A DNA stretch of 64,000 nucleotides, from the NCBI GenBank assembly GCA_944989445.1, contig CALYLW010000011.1, positions 2,013,501-2,077,500 on the forward strand. Direction: 5' to 3'. Origin of the DNA: Ampullaceana balthica (Eukaryota; Mollusca; Gastropoda; Lymnaeidae). A model generated the notes under the pieces. The model saw nothing but the letters and a program-made list of their open reading frames with translations. It searched no databases and was not told the DNA's origin. A program made the translations under genes and the position numbers. Position 1 is the first letter of the stretch, and each line of letters opens with the position of its first letter. Below are positions 32,941 through 45,019 of this stretch, one piece after another.

Positions 32941-35519
32941 CTGAGTTGAACAGTCTCAACAACCTTGAATACCGGTTAAAAGCGACCCCCCACTTCCAAG
33001 AAATCACTCCTACAGCCTTACAACCCATAACGTAAACAACGCCCACGTTGGGAATCACCTTTTGCCACTAGTTAAATAGCACATTGGGTCTCCAGTCTCC
33101 AGACAATCGTGTAATGTTTTGTAATCTATTCTCTGATTTTTCCCAAGTTTATCGTGGGTGTCGTTCATGAAGGGTGTCCCAGACAGAAAAGGTGTGGGTG
33201 GTGGGGAAAAGGCGGGGGTGAAATTCAAATGAAGTGAATTTTAAGAAAAACTGAAATAACCAAGTCATCTGTTTAAACTCTCTTGAAAATCCTGAGTGAA
33301 TTTTTCGTTTTATTAAAGTCATTAAGGGGACTGTACATATTGGTTATATTATGGACACTGTGATTTATATTTATTCTAGATGAAGTGATAAGAAAGCGGG
33401 TGTTCCGTTGATTAAATCAAGATGAGGTAAAAATTAAGTCCACGGTCAATGTTAAAAGAAAAAGGACATGTTCTGCAAATGTCGGTGCGGATATTTGTAA
33501 AACTCTCGAACCCAGAACAAGTATACTACATATGTACATACAAGAATAAAATGTGTGAAAATTTATGCACAAACAACGTCAACAAAAATTCCCTAGCAGA
33601 GCAACCGAAAGACGTTCAAGTTCAACTGTGAAGTGTTGGTTTTCACACAATCACCGAAGCAACGTGGGTGATACGATTGGTTGAAATGTTCCTAAAACGA
33701 GGCCTGTGTACGTCAGAAAACTTCGAATCAGGTCAGCCTCCGTGGATGATTGAAATATACCCCACGACAAGTGACGTGTAGGCTGTAGATAGAAGCTCCA
33801 TAGAAGCGTAAACATTGTTCCGGTAAATAAAGCCGCACTCTTCACCACCTCCCACCCACCCAATAACAGTTGGGTTTTCATCATATACCACAGAGAATTT
33901 CCGTGTTTTTTTTAAATCTCAACCCAGAACGGTTGGTGGTGGTTGGGGGGGGGGTGTTGTATATAGACGTCTAATAAGTGAATCACTACCATTGTTGTAA
34001 TTTGCTGCATTTGAAATTTTTTTAAAATCCTTGAAGTTAGAACAAACGACGATTGCGTGTATGTTATTTCCATAACGTCACCCGGGTTTCTTTTTATTTA
34101 CCCCGCCCCCACCCCACACACATACACACACTTTTTTGTTTCTTCTTTCATAGCGTTGGCGGCGGCGAAAAAAATATATTTGAGAAATTCTGTGATAGAG
34201 ACTTTTCAATGATAAATATGACACCGTCAGCACTTTTTTAAAAGTTTATTTCTATCTGATCAAAAGTCACGGTTTTTTTTTAAAATATAATTTTAAAAAA
34301 TGGGTTCAATAAAAAGAAATGTTGGTGGGGACTTGACGCGGGACTGCAACCGCAAATAAAGATATTTTTAAAGTTCGGAATTTTTTTTTCAATGCGAAGT
34401 ATTTTTAAACTTGAAAATGTAGAAGCAACTAATTCTGAATTAATTTCAACGAATGGAATGGACCAATTGTGACCATTGGTGGTGGTATAAAATGGTGTCA
34501 GTCACGTGCGAGCCATTCAAGTCCCGACCAGATCGCCGCGACGGACCCCCAAAGTACACTATATGAAATCAGGTAATGATAAAATAAAACTTGTACTTGC
34601 TTGGTCTACACATACAACTAGCTGCTTGGCTTTTGTCTTATTTGTTACTTGTGAAAACAGTGTCGGTGTTTGTAACTTTCCTATTGAGAGAACTAAAAGA
34701 AGGGGTTTGGAGGGCCCGGTGGGGGGGGGGAGGGCGTTCGAATTAGAGCAAAACACTTTTTAATGAAAGTGAGAAGTTGTTGTTTTTTCAGTGTGTGTGT
34801 GTGTGGGGGGGGGGACCACTAAAAAAAAATGTTGAAATCACTGATCTCTCGGCAATGGATGAAGTGGCATGTGGAGTGGGGTCAGAGGCTTAACAAGATA
34901 GCCATTTGTTGCAAGTCTGAAAGATAGTTTCATGCGTTCATTAATTGTAAGATTCAAGGGAACTTCTTCATCCACAAACATGCGTATCTGTTATTATAAC
35001 TTTTTACAAAAAATAAATAAATTTAACTATAGACTACGGTTTAAAATTAGTTCTGTTTCAAATTTACATAATAAAGCCGCTAAATAGAAGTTTAATGTTA
35101 AAATGTGTCAAGGTTATTGACTACAATTATCTTATTATGTTTTCAGCTTATCTATAAATTCATGGCTATCTTCTGCTTAATGGCGATCGTTTGTCGGGAG
35201 TTGACGTCTCCTGTCTGGGAATGGCACAAATTACAAAGTCTCGACAATCCCACAAGAGACCGGAAGTAAATAGTCGTGTGTTGAAAATTTCTTTCAATGA
35301 TATTTCCATTTCCTATACCTGAAAATCGGAAATTGATTGTATGAACTAGGTTAACAGCACCCTATTTTTTTCTTTTTCTTTAAATTTTTTTTTATTGCCA
35401 GCTGAACAAAAAGATTTTTGAATTGGGCAAGTGTTGAGGGGAAAATTATGGGTTTATTTTTATGGTTGTAGTTCATGGCCAAGGGTTTGAGTAAATCTCC
35501 TTCACCTTGTCATAGCCTT
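32941..35519. other. No recognisable gene
   Basis: This stretch holds AT-rich non-coding DNA with short homopolymer and G-rich runs. I find no convincing exon, RNA gene or transposon terminus. Confidence 0.5.
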
Positions 35520-35520
35520 T

Positions 35521-35613
<93 letters not shown>
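35520..35613. repeat. TG microsatellite, about 46 units
   Basis: An almost pure TG run. It lies just left of the Harbinger-like MITE at 35645. Confidence 0.98.
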
Positions 35614-35616
<3 letters not shown>

Positions 35617-35644
35617 TATGAGTTGTACAGGAGTTAAAAGTTTT

Positions 35645-35890
35645 GGGCCATCCATAAAGTACGTCATGCTCTAGAGGGGGGGGGGAGGGGGTGTAAGAAA
35701 GTGTGACAGGTGGGAAGGGGGGGTAGGCCATGTGTGACGTCACGGTGTTTTATATTAAATTTTAATTATTTTGTTAATTTAAAAACATTTTGTTCGAAAG
35801 TGTGACATACTTGTCCGAGATTTGTGACATGGCGGAGGGGGGTAGTTAAAATTTTAAAAAAATAGCGTGACGTACTTTATGGACGGCCCC
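35645..35890. mobile_element. Harbinger-like MITE, short form
   Basis: The ends are GGGCCATCCATAAAGTACG and CGTACTTTATGGACGGCCCC, with TTT on both sides. The inner arms GTGTGACAGGT and ATTTGTGACATGG, and one TGACGTCA at 35735, are shared with the other short copies. Confidence 0.85.
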
Positions 35891-36029
35891 TTTGGCAGAT
35901 ATCAACTGCAGTATAATTTACAACAGTTGGCAGGTGTCAGCTGTAGGAAATATGTACCGAATGTTTGAGTGGTTGGGTGTAAACCATATGAGAGGGGGTT
36001 GAACATGGCAGATGTTTTTCATTCCATTG

Positions 36030-36730
36030 AGGGTGTAACGATGGCGCTGCACCCCTTGCCCGGAGGAACTTTCGGACTTCGGCTTTTGTTAGGTTCTGGG
36101 AGGCTGCTCTCCCATCTAGCTTACACCAGACCTGTCGCTAAGGTCTAGCCCTTCCCCTCTGGATTCCTGTGTTCTGGTGATTTTTTCGACATTGCCAGTT
36201 GGAGATCGTGGACAACATTAGATCTCGCGGGGGCATGGTCGTCCTACAGTACATAACAGGGCACGCAAAAGTACCACAGCAGGAAAGGGCAAACCTGTTG
36301 GCGCAACAAGGCGCTGCCCAGCCCCAAATCGATCGCCCAATGACTCAGTTGGTAGTCAAACTGTGGCTAAAAGCCTGGTTTATGGAAAGGTGGCTTGCAG
36401 GCTTGGAAAATGGTAACATGGCAAGGGTACTTTACAACAAAATGTCGCGACCGCGCAAGCGAGATCCCTGGTGAGAGCTGGCGCCTCGTAGCTGCCAGTC
36501 CCTCATTACGCAAATGATAAATGCGGACTGGACACTGCCCAACAAACAGCTACTTGCACAGACTAGACAAAAACAGGGAACCCAGCTGCCGTTTATGTGG
36601 TATGGCCGAGGAGATAGTGGCACATCTGCTGACCGAATGCTCTGTGGCGATTGGGGACACGGACGGATCAGACAGCCCCACGCACTGTGGAGGAATATCT
36701 CCATAGCGATGCCCTTATGTTGAGGCTCAC
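36030..36730 (+). mobile_element. LINE fragment with RNase H end
   Basis: The coding relic at 36199-36474 includes VVLQYITGHAKVPQQERANL followed by LAQQGAAQ, the end of a LINE RNase H domain. After a stop and a frameshift, HCPTNSYLHRLDKNREPSCR and LCGMAEEIVAHLLTEC give a C-terminal C..C...H...C knuckle near 36540-36640. Upstream GC-rich sequence (36040-36180) is probably part of the same element. It is truncated and frameshifted. It resembles the RNase-H-bearing LINE class at 4063-7275 but is not close to it. Confidence 0.7.
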
Positions 36731-36902
36731 CGTTGGTATTGTAGGCCGAGCTATAAGAGTCTAAGTGACTCAGCCCTCCAATGAGAATGTCACATATTTA
36801 GTGGTTGGGTGTTTAACAAATCTATTAATTTGCTTGCCCCCAATCCCTAAATTTTCATCCTTTGCTTTTGTTATGAAGCCTTATAATAAATATTGTTTAG
36901 TA

Positions 36903-37132
36903 CAGCGGTTCCAAACCTGTGTGTCGCGACCCCCCTTTTGGCCCGGAGGTCACGACGGGTTTTCTGGGGGTCGCCAACTGTCGACTAAAAAAATATTCAC
37001 TATAATGCAAATGTGCTCTATTTTACAAAAAGTTGATTGAAAATGACTTATTAAATTTCTTGGGGGTCGCGGGTCAGGAGTCAGATGGCTTATATAAAAA
37101 AGGGTCGCCACCCAAAAAGTTGGGAACCACTG
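36903..37132. mobile_element. hAT MITE, 230 bp
   Basis: The exact duplication GTTTAGTA flanks it (36895-36902 and 37133-37140). The ends are CAGCGGTTCCAAACCTGTG and AAAAAGTTGGGAACCACTG, with inverted GTCGCGACC / GGGTCGCC subterminal arms. Confidence 0.92.
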
Positions 37133-37466
37133 GTTTAGTAGAATCCGTGGGATTAGGGTAGTTAACTAAAAAATAAGTTAGGGGACGTTTGGCATATCTA
37201 GAGCCAGATGCACCCTAAAGAGATGGGTTGGGGCTGGAGGGTGAAGGCTGACCGACCCTGTTCCATGTTGAGGAGCGGGAAACTATTTACATTTTTTAGT
37301 CACGTCAATTGACTTCAGCCCAGAAAATTTGGCCCGTTACCATTCGGCTCCGTCAAAATGGTCCTACAAAATATGGCCCCACAAAAAATGCCGCTATGAA
37401 CGGGCTCCCGCTGATAAGTCGATCCATATTAGCTGTATTATAATATTAAATAGAGTTTAGACACTA

Positions 37467-37606
37467 GGGGGTCGTCCACAAAGTACGTCACGCTATTTTT
37501 GACCATTTTTAACTGCCCCCCTCCCCCTTGTCACAAAATCTCGGACCCCCCCCCTAAAGTACGTCACACTTTCAAACAATTTTTTTGATTAACAAAATTA
37601 TTAACA

Positions 37607-37650
<44 letters not shown>

Positions 37651-37751
37651 CTCCGTGACGTCACACATGGCCGGACCCCCCCTCCTCCTGTCACAAACTG
37701 TCACACTTTCTCCGCCCTCTGGAGCGTGACGTAACGGACGCCCCCCCCCCG
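37467..37751. mobile_element. Harbinger-like MITE with AT run
   Basis: The left end is GGGGGTCGTCCACAAAGTACG. The right end GGAGCGTGACGTAACGGACG runs into a C tract, so the boundary is uncertain. An AT microsatellite of about 18 units lies at 37612-37648, where other copies have only an AT-rich centre. One TGACGTCA is at 37656. Confidence 0.7.
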
Positions 37752-38046
37752 GCCCCCAGTGTAAAATTTATTTACTGTGTACTTAATTTATTTGCGAAGA
37801 AATGTTGAGTTTTATATTATAAAGTTGGGGCAGTTCTTTGGCTGTTAAGTATGGTCTTTAGAATAGTTTAGCTTCTTTAGAATAGAATAGCTTTTTTAGT
37901 ATAGATTAGCTTTTCATACTTCATTTTGAACTTGCTAACAAAATTGATCAATCAACATGGATCCACCTAATCCTTCTTCAACCTTTCAATGTCATGCATC
38001 CATGTTTTTTTCTTATCCGTTAAAAACATTTAAACTTCCTTCGAGG

Positions 38047-38243
38047 CAGGGGCGTCACTGCGAGTGTGAGAGTGCGGACCGCACCGGATGAAAACATCAC
38101 AAGGAGTGACATCACAATGTAAAATTATGCATGTTTCCGTTGTTTGACACTGGCAGAGTCGGAGGAGGTCTTTGGGGTAATACGCGAGGCGGTGACACCA
38201 TGAGCTATCGCACTTGGTGACACCAACCCTAGTGACGCCTCTG
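38047..38243. mobile_element. hAT MITE, 197 bp
   Basis: The exact duplication CTTCGAGG flanks it (38039-38046 and 38244-38251). The ends are CAGGGGCGTCACTG and CTAGTGACGCCTCTG. The same family starts at 43318 and bounds the large element at 44242-47316. Confidence 0.92.
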
Positions 38244-39186
38244 CTTCGAGGTAATCTAATATAAAATTTATAAACATTGTAATTTTAATAACCAAGTAAA
38301 ATTGGTTGATACTTAAGACTCAATACATTAATTATTGTTTACTGATAGTATAGAGTGTGATATAACAGATACAGCAATAGTGTTTTATTTTAATTTAAGT
38401 ATTTAAAAAAAAAGCTTCGGAGGAACACAACTTATAGCCTTACAACACAGAATAGCAATATTCCTACACGTACTCTCTTTACCACATGTTAACTTCTGGT
38501 CAGAGTTACTACGTAATTCGCCAAGGTTGTAGTAATTTTAGAACAGGGAGCAAACAATTTAATTATACTTATAAGTGGGGATGATTTCCAGACACACGTT
38601 TTATTAGAAGGCGTGAATGAACTAAAGTATATTTATTACATTAAGATAATTTTAATTGAGAGTAAGGACATCATACAAACGTTATGATATAATATGACGT
38701 AATTAACATATTTCATAGGCAAGTGTGATACTCTTTCCTATAATTCTCTCACGATGAATAGATTGATTATTCTGGCGCATATTTTCTTTATATATATTTT
38801 TATATATTTTACCAAAATTATGGTAAGAACGCAAGAGGGCGTGGAAGGTTAATATGAAAAGTGTGACATCACGAATATTTTCTATTTTTATTAAAACAAA
38901 ATAGAATAATAGTTATACTTCGTGATTTTATTATAAAAAATCGCGTAATATGGTCACGAAATTCGTGGCATCTACCGGGAAATGTAATAACATATTATTC
39001 AAACAGTTCAACGAATACTCCCAGTATCGTCTGCCGAAAGAAACTGAAATAAAGGTTTCTGTTAACAAACGTAAACGCACGGGGTCAATGACCCTTGACG
39101 AAATTGAAAGACGTGGGACTTGGGAGTGTCTCTGTGATTGTCACTTTATGTAGGGGAGCTCAATTATATCGTACGAATTATCAGCA

Positions 39187-39315
39187 ATGTTCCCCCCCCC
39201 CTAAGCAGTTTAGAGTTACCACGCAGGAAATTTTGATAATGAAAATACATTTTGGTTTGTGGAATATATAATTTTGCACTCACAATTGATGCTGCACAAC
39301 TTTTCACACGAGTTT
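39187..39315 (+). repeat. hAT-like fragment (CAATGTTCC family)
   Basis: CAATGTTCC, GCAGTTTAGAGTTACCACGC and ATTTTGATAATGA align with 25136-25300. Only one end is present. Confidence 0.5.
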
Positions 39316-39688
39316 ATTTATTTATTTATTGCACACATTTCAAGGAAACAGAGTAACACTTTTTTTTTAAAATGATAACCAGGCCTGTACCTAGTATACA
39401 CTACAAACCCATAGATTCATGAGTATAAATATAAAATCATTAAATGTACCGACATCAACATCTTGAAATTAAAAACATACGTTTAACCCACTTCTGATTT
39501 CAAATGAAATGCTCGCCTGCTCCCACCCCAACCCCAACCCCCAGGACTTTTTAGAATGTCAAGTTAATTATGAATTCGTTTTATTTTATGTTTGACGTTA
39601 TTATCATCAAAGCAGTTTTTGTTTTGTTAAACAAGTATGAACATGAACTCCGAATCTATCTCAAAGTACTTCAGTGCTGTTTTGTTAA

Positions 39689-39965
39689 GGGGCCATCCAT
39701 AAAGTACGTCACGCTCCAGAGGAGGTGAGGGGGTGTAAGAAAGTGTGACAGTTTGTGACAGGGGGGAGGGGTGTCCGGCCATGTGTGACGTCACGGTGTT
39801 TTATATTGAATTTTAAATGATTTTGTTACTAAAAAACACAATTTTTGTTCAAAAGTGTGACGTACTTTAAGGGGGGGTTTCCAAGATTTGTGGCAGTTTG
39901 TAACAGGGGGGAGGGGGGAGTTAAAAATGGTCAAAAATAGCGTGACGTACTTTATGGACGGCCCC
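39689..39965. mobile_element. Harbinger-like MITE, short form
   Basis: The ends are GGGGCCATCCATAAAGTACG and CGTACTTTATGGACGGCCCC, with TAA on both sides. It is near-identical to 43724-43995 and has one TGACGTCA (39786). Confidence 0.9.
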
Positions 39966-40102
39966 TAAAGGACTCAGAGGGGTAAAGAAAACAATAGGCT
40001 GAGAGCCAGAAAATTGCCAATGACTTTATACATTTATTTGTTCAGGCGAAAGTATTGAGCAATACTTGCCTTTTTAATCGCTCTACACAAATTAATAAGA
40101 TT

Positions 40103-40187
40103 GTAGGACTAGACACAAACCATAGATAAGCATAGGACGCAATAATCTTCTGTATAGAAGGAGCGTCTGTCACAGATAAGATAAGCT
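40103..40187 (+). mobile_element. LINE 3' end, last 85 bp
   Basis: From AGGACTAGACACAAACCATA to AGATAAGATAAG this matches, base for base apart from a few changes, the stretch after the stop of the LINE at 52728-52812. It includes the CTTCTGTATAGAAG stem-loop. A heavily 5'-truncated insertion. Confidence 0.8.
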
Positions 40188-40479
40188 AATTAATTATACT
40201 AAGACGTCAATTTTTTTTTAAACTCTAGTTTACCCAAGATGCATTAAAAATGAGAGAATAAAGAACAATTTGTTGTGTAATGAACGACAGCGCAGAATGT
40301 CCATACGCTCTCACTGTACGCCCCCCCCCCGCCCCAAATGAATTAAATATGGACAATTTTAATCGTTATCTTCATATTATTTATTCAGTTTCTATTATTT
40401 TGTATGTTAAATAAAATTTCCATCACAGACTTTCTTCATTTTAGTGTGATATTTTTAAAAAAAAATACAAATAAAATAA

Positions 40480-40530
40480 AAAACAACAACAACAACAAAA
40501 AAACAAACAACAAAAAACAACAAAAAACTA
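40480..40530. repeat. CAA-rich simple repeat
   Basis: Runs of CAACAACAACAAAAAAAC and similar. Confidence 0.85.
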
Positions 40531-41499
40531 ACATAAATCATGATTAAAGCTATCTTGGGGACGGGGTGGCAGAAATATCAGTCTGTAAGTATCGGCTTCA
40601 GATTTTGAAATTATATTGTACAATGAGACCAAAGTTTACCTACTGCAGGAAGGAAATTGAGAAGCGGAACGAAATTAAAAAGATTCATAAATCTTGAATG
40701 TCCCAATGGAATCATTGTTGGGAACCAATTTACATTGGTTAAAATCTTCTACACAAAGTGGATTATTCCTAACGTCTCTCGTTTGATTGGTCACAATATT
40801 ATCACCTGACATGAGCGTTAAAGAGTTGTTGCCCAAGACGTGTTTGTTGATCTTGAAAAGAAAAAAAACAACTTTTTATTTCATTTTCCATTTGTTTCTT
40901 AAATGCTTTCGGTTATTTTAAAAAAAAACGAAAAAAAAACAACGTTTTACTAGTACAGAAGAACAACGCATGTATCAAGAACAAACGAATACGATCTCCC
41001 TACATGTCACTAAATAGAACACTTTAACTACCTGTTTATTTCAGGTTTAAAAGAGATGTGCAATACAATCGTAATAAATATATAATATATGTATATTTAT
41101 TGTCTGTACGTATCGAATGGGGGATCCAGAAAAAGAAATAGCTATGTGAATTATTTTATGATGTCACACAGAGGTCGGCAAAATGTTGACTTGTAGCCCA
41201 CATTTCAAGGGATCAAAAACGTCTTCTATTTCAGAAGACAAAAAGTGCACAAGAAAATATTGTTGTATTAAAAATACTGCACGGCACAAGGGAAACATGA
41301 TGGGGCATATTCATAGAGACAGATGAAATACCAATTGAAATATCAATTACAATTACAAAATATATTTAAGGTGATCACCAGTGAGTGAAGAGAGAAATTT
41401 CTTTAAAAAACTGTATTTTCCTGGACAGCTGTTGGCACGAATAAGTTCAGCCTAATATTGTGAGCATACAGTTGACAGGGCGTCATAGTAGCCGAGGAG

Positions 41500-41690
41500 C
41501 GAAGGATGGAGGAGGCTACAGACAGAAGAGCTAGGAGAAAGGCCAAAACATTGGGAAGCACAGAACTCGTGTGCAAAAGCTGTGCTAAAGACTGTCACTC
41601 TAGGGTAGGACTGCTCAGCCACACGAAGAAATGCAACCCAACGGTGATGCACCAACGTCTCGCGAGACGGAAGGATGCCGGTTGACAGTT
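41500..41690 (+). mobile_element. LINE C-terminal zinc-finger fragment
   Basis: The plus-strand frame encodes EATDRRARRKAKTLGSTELV, then CKSCAKDCHSRVGLLSHTKK and CNP, then HQRLARRKDAG and a stop. A C2H2-like finger at the very C-terminus is typical of the LINE class seen at 14213-15945. Only the 3' end is present. Confidence 0.65.
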
Positions 41691-41699
41691 GACATAAGC

Positions 41700-43317
41700 G
41701 CAGATCGTTGAAAAATGAGCACGAGATGCGTGGACGGTTGAAGTCCCAGAGAGTTGTTTCGAATTCGATGTCGGTTATATTACCTTGAAATAATTTGCTG
41801 GGTGCAATTTTTGGGCATTTGTCTTACCTTACATTCTTCATTCTATGATAATTTGCTTGGCCTTTCCCAGTGCGCAAAACACGCACCTGCCCCAAGTTAA
41901 AATGAAAGTGATACAAGAGAGTAACTTTGTTAGCAAAACAACACTCAGCGCCCACTCGGGTATGGAGCTTCTGTTTCTTACGAACGCTTGATTGCAGTTC
42001 TTAAAATAAAACTCGGGCCACAGACTGAGCTTCGAGCAGAAGTAATACATGGTTAACATAGTGTTGTACGAGGGAAAGATTTGAATACTATCCCTTTCAT
42101 AATACTTTCAAAGTCCAGGCAGCCCCTAATACTAGGTCCTAAAGCGGCACGCTGGAAACACCTCTAGTGAGGAAAGCTCCTAACCAACAGGTAAGCTTTC
42201 ACTGACCAGCATTTCCCTGGTTCAATTGTGCCCTCCGTACGGCTCTTGGTAATTCACGATTTCTAGTGATGGTGTGTGTAGCTTACAGCTGATAAAAGGA
42301 CTGAAATAGCATATCTACTCTGTGGTTGAGGAAAGGGGCGGAACTTTTTTCTTTATATGGAGGGGTGCCATATTGGGCAATCATCCTTCTTACATCACAA
42401 TATCTTTTTGACTCTGGTGATCAATTGTACAGTGGTTAGAAAATATTTTAATATTAAATCAAAATCCATTTCCAATAAGTATAAACCTATACGAGACCGA
42501 TTAAATTGTTTTCATTATCGACCTAAATTCCTTTGGGACTTTCAGATGAACCAAGTATATTGTTAACCCAATCATTATACAATTAACGGAAATGATGCAG
42601 AGGTGTACATCGGTAAACGCTGTTGATTTCATGTTTTCCCCCAAAGTTTCCAATAAGTGAAACTTTTCATGAAAGTGATGTTCTTCGTGGGCTTCACTTT
42701 TTCCTTCTCATACATTTTATAGGCTTTTACTTTTATGAATTTTTTTTTAAAGAGTAAGACAACTCGCTCAACACTAGACAGTAACTCATGCTGCTCGTTG
42801 CTATTGTCTAAAAATAGATATTCTCTTCCTTCATCTACTGAGGACCCGCAATCAATGTTTTAACCACTTTGACTACTATTATGTCCAATGTAAGTTGTAA
42901 ATTAACACTTTGATCAAATTTTGTCAAATTTAAAATAGGAAACCCCCAAAGTCTACGAGAGACACGTGATATTTTCAAAATGTACATGTATATTTAAAAT
43001 AAACGCCGTTGCTTACATGTTAAAAAGCTATTTATAAATTTTGCTGCATGCTATTAATGGACTGCCAGACAGCACGATTGTTTACATAAAACCATTTACA
43101 CCGGAGCCATTTTCCGGGTGTCTAAAAATATATTAAAAAATCCCTGACATATTTGAATGGAACTGGGTTACCCAATGTTTTTTTTTAAAAATAGACCACA
43201 TACGTCATCGAGCTCTGGCAAACTTTTCATGTCTGACTTACTGGAGTTTTCCTGTTTATTTCTGTAATAAAATGAATACCCAAGGGGGGAATTATATTCT
43301 TCACTGACCCGTTTCTC
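41700..43317. other. No recognisable gene
   Basis: AT-rich non-coding sequence. No exon, RNA or element boundary could be supported. Confidence 0.5.
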
Positions 43318-43400
43318 AGAGGCGTCACTGGGGTCAGTGTGAATCAGTGCCGTTGCTCATGGTGTCACTCCCTCACGACTCACTCCACAGACCTCCTCCG
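43318..43400. mobile_element. hAT MITE fragment (CAGAGGCGTCAC)
   Basis: It starts CAGAGGCGTCACTGGGG and shares GCTCATGGTGTCAC and GACCTCCTCCGA with the inverted 38047-38243 element. The other end is not found. A GT-rich run follows at 43425-43455. Confidence 0.55.
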
Positions 43401-43723
43401 AGTCGTCCACTGCCAAATGTTCGTGTTTGTGTTTGTGTGTGTATGTGTGTGTGTGTAACGGGGGTTCATTATGATCCTCCTGTCCAAAAATAAAAAACTT
43501 TTCAAAAATTATTTTTGTTTCAGTGGAACGAAAATGTCCCCAGCCACACACACGCACCCCACACACACCCCACACCGCCACCTCCCTATCACCAAGTCTC
43601 CCTCGTATGAGAGCTCCCCTAGACCCCGTCTGTGACAGTCCGTTGGTGATTTTGATGTGAGGTGAACTTATGGTTTGATTTGATTCAGTTGTTTTATTTC
43701 AACCACTTGAACTTGAACCGTAA

Positions 43724-43995
43724 GGGGCCATCCATAAAGTACGTCACGCTCCAGAGGGGTGGAGGGGGTGTAAGAAAGTGTGACAGTTTGTGACAGGGGG
43801 GAGGGGGTCCGGCCATGTGTGACGTCACGGTGTTTTATATTAAATTTTAATTATTTTGTTAATAAACAACACAATTTTTGTTCAAAAGTGTGACGTACTT
43901 TAGGGGGGGGGTCCAAGATTTGTGACAGTTTGTGACAGGGGGGAGGGGGGGTTAAAATGGTCAAAAATAGCGTGAAGTACTTTATGGACAGCCCC
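43724..43995. mobile_element. Harbinger-like MITE, short form
   Basis: The ends are GGGGCCATCCATAAAGTACG and AGTACTTTATGGACAGCCCC, with TAA on both sides (43721-43723 and 43996-43998). One TGACGTCA (43820). Nearly identical to 39689-39965, so both look recent. Confidence 0.9.
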
Positions 43996-45019
43996 TAAGG
44001 TTAATTTTGTTTCCATGGAATAATTATTTTACTGCTATTTACTTCCATGTTAATTAGTAGGTCTTTAGCCTATAGCTATTCGACCGACTCTACAGACTAA
44101 ATGCGTCAAATAGACGGCGAAAACATATCAGCATTTCACCATGGTTATTTTTACTTAGGAGCCGTCAATAAATGACGTCACGCTCCTAGGGGGGAGGGGG
44201 TCACACTTTTGTGACGATGCGTGACGAGGGGGAGGGAGGGGCAGTGGCGTCACTAGGGGGGCGGGGGGGGCCACCCCGGGTGACACCCATCAGGGGGTGA
44301 CACCCGAGCCTAAAATTTTACTGTGTACGATCTTATGTCAGAAAACAAAAGATGACAATTTTTTTAAATCTAGAAAGAAATTAAAAAATACAATGAAATA
44401 AATTAAACGCGAAAATTCTTATTAAAGAAATATCAGTTAACTTGCAATAATAAAACAGTCCCAACACACGAACAACATTAAAACAAATTAGGAAAAAAAG
44501 AAAAGAAATAGTCGCAGCAGAGAAATCTTTAAAAAAGGCTGGAATGAAAGAGGCAGTGTCTTTTGTTTTAAAAGATATAAAGCCATTTGGGCTTGGACAC
44601 ACGACAGCATGAACGAATCCCCCCCTCAAGACTCCATCCACCACAGTGGGGTGGGGGGAATACGATTTTTATCACCACCCCCACCCCAAAGAAAAAAATA
44701 TATCAAAAGATGGGTTTTCTTTGTTGATGTTTTTCTTGACGAAAATTATGATTTCAATGTCTTTGAGTTAATATTTTTTTTATATATATATTTATTAAAG
44801 GCGTGAAAGCATAGATATGCATGTTTATATGCAGGTTGTCCTCCGGTTACGACGGTCCCATCCCGACTTACGCTTACGAACGCTTACGAACGCGCCCCCG
44901 TAAAGAATAGTATTACGCGTTATTCCGTTTTTTTTAAAAAAAAATCATGAGGTAAGGAATTCTTTTCTCTATTTAAAATAACAAAAATTATTGAAAAATA
45001 TGTATGATTATTATTTCAA

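Noticed and set aside
31599..33058. Long open frames on both strands (up to 478 codons) rich in Pro or Gly/Ala
   Set aside because: They are translations of the 16-bp array in all frames. The unit is not a multiple of 3, and the flanks have no coding character or splice signals.
38950..39153. 67-codon plus-strand frame containing ETEIKVSVNKRKRTGSMTLD
   Set aside because: Composition is protein-like, but there is no homology I recognise, no splice context and no neighbour to support it. Left as unproven.
41168..41330. hAT-like start CAGAGGTCGGCAAAATG
   Set aside because: A single end only, no matching right end or transposase, so no boundaries could be given.
44831..44900. Possible transposon end (CAGGTTGTCCTCCGGTTACG, repeated CTTACGAACG)
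   Set aside because: It looks like a DNA-transposon terminus, but no partner end or duplication was found.
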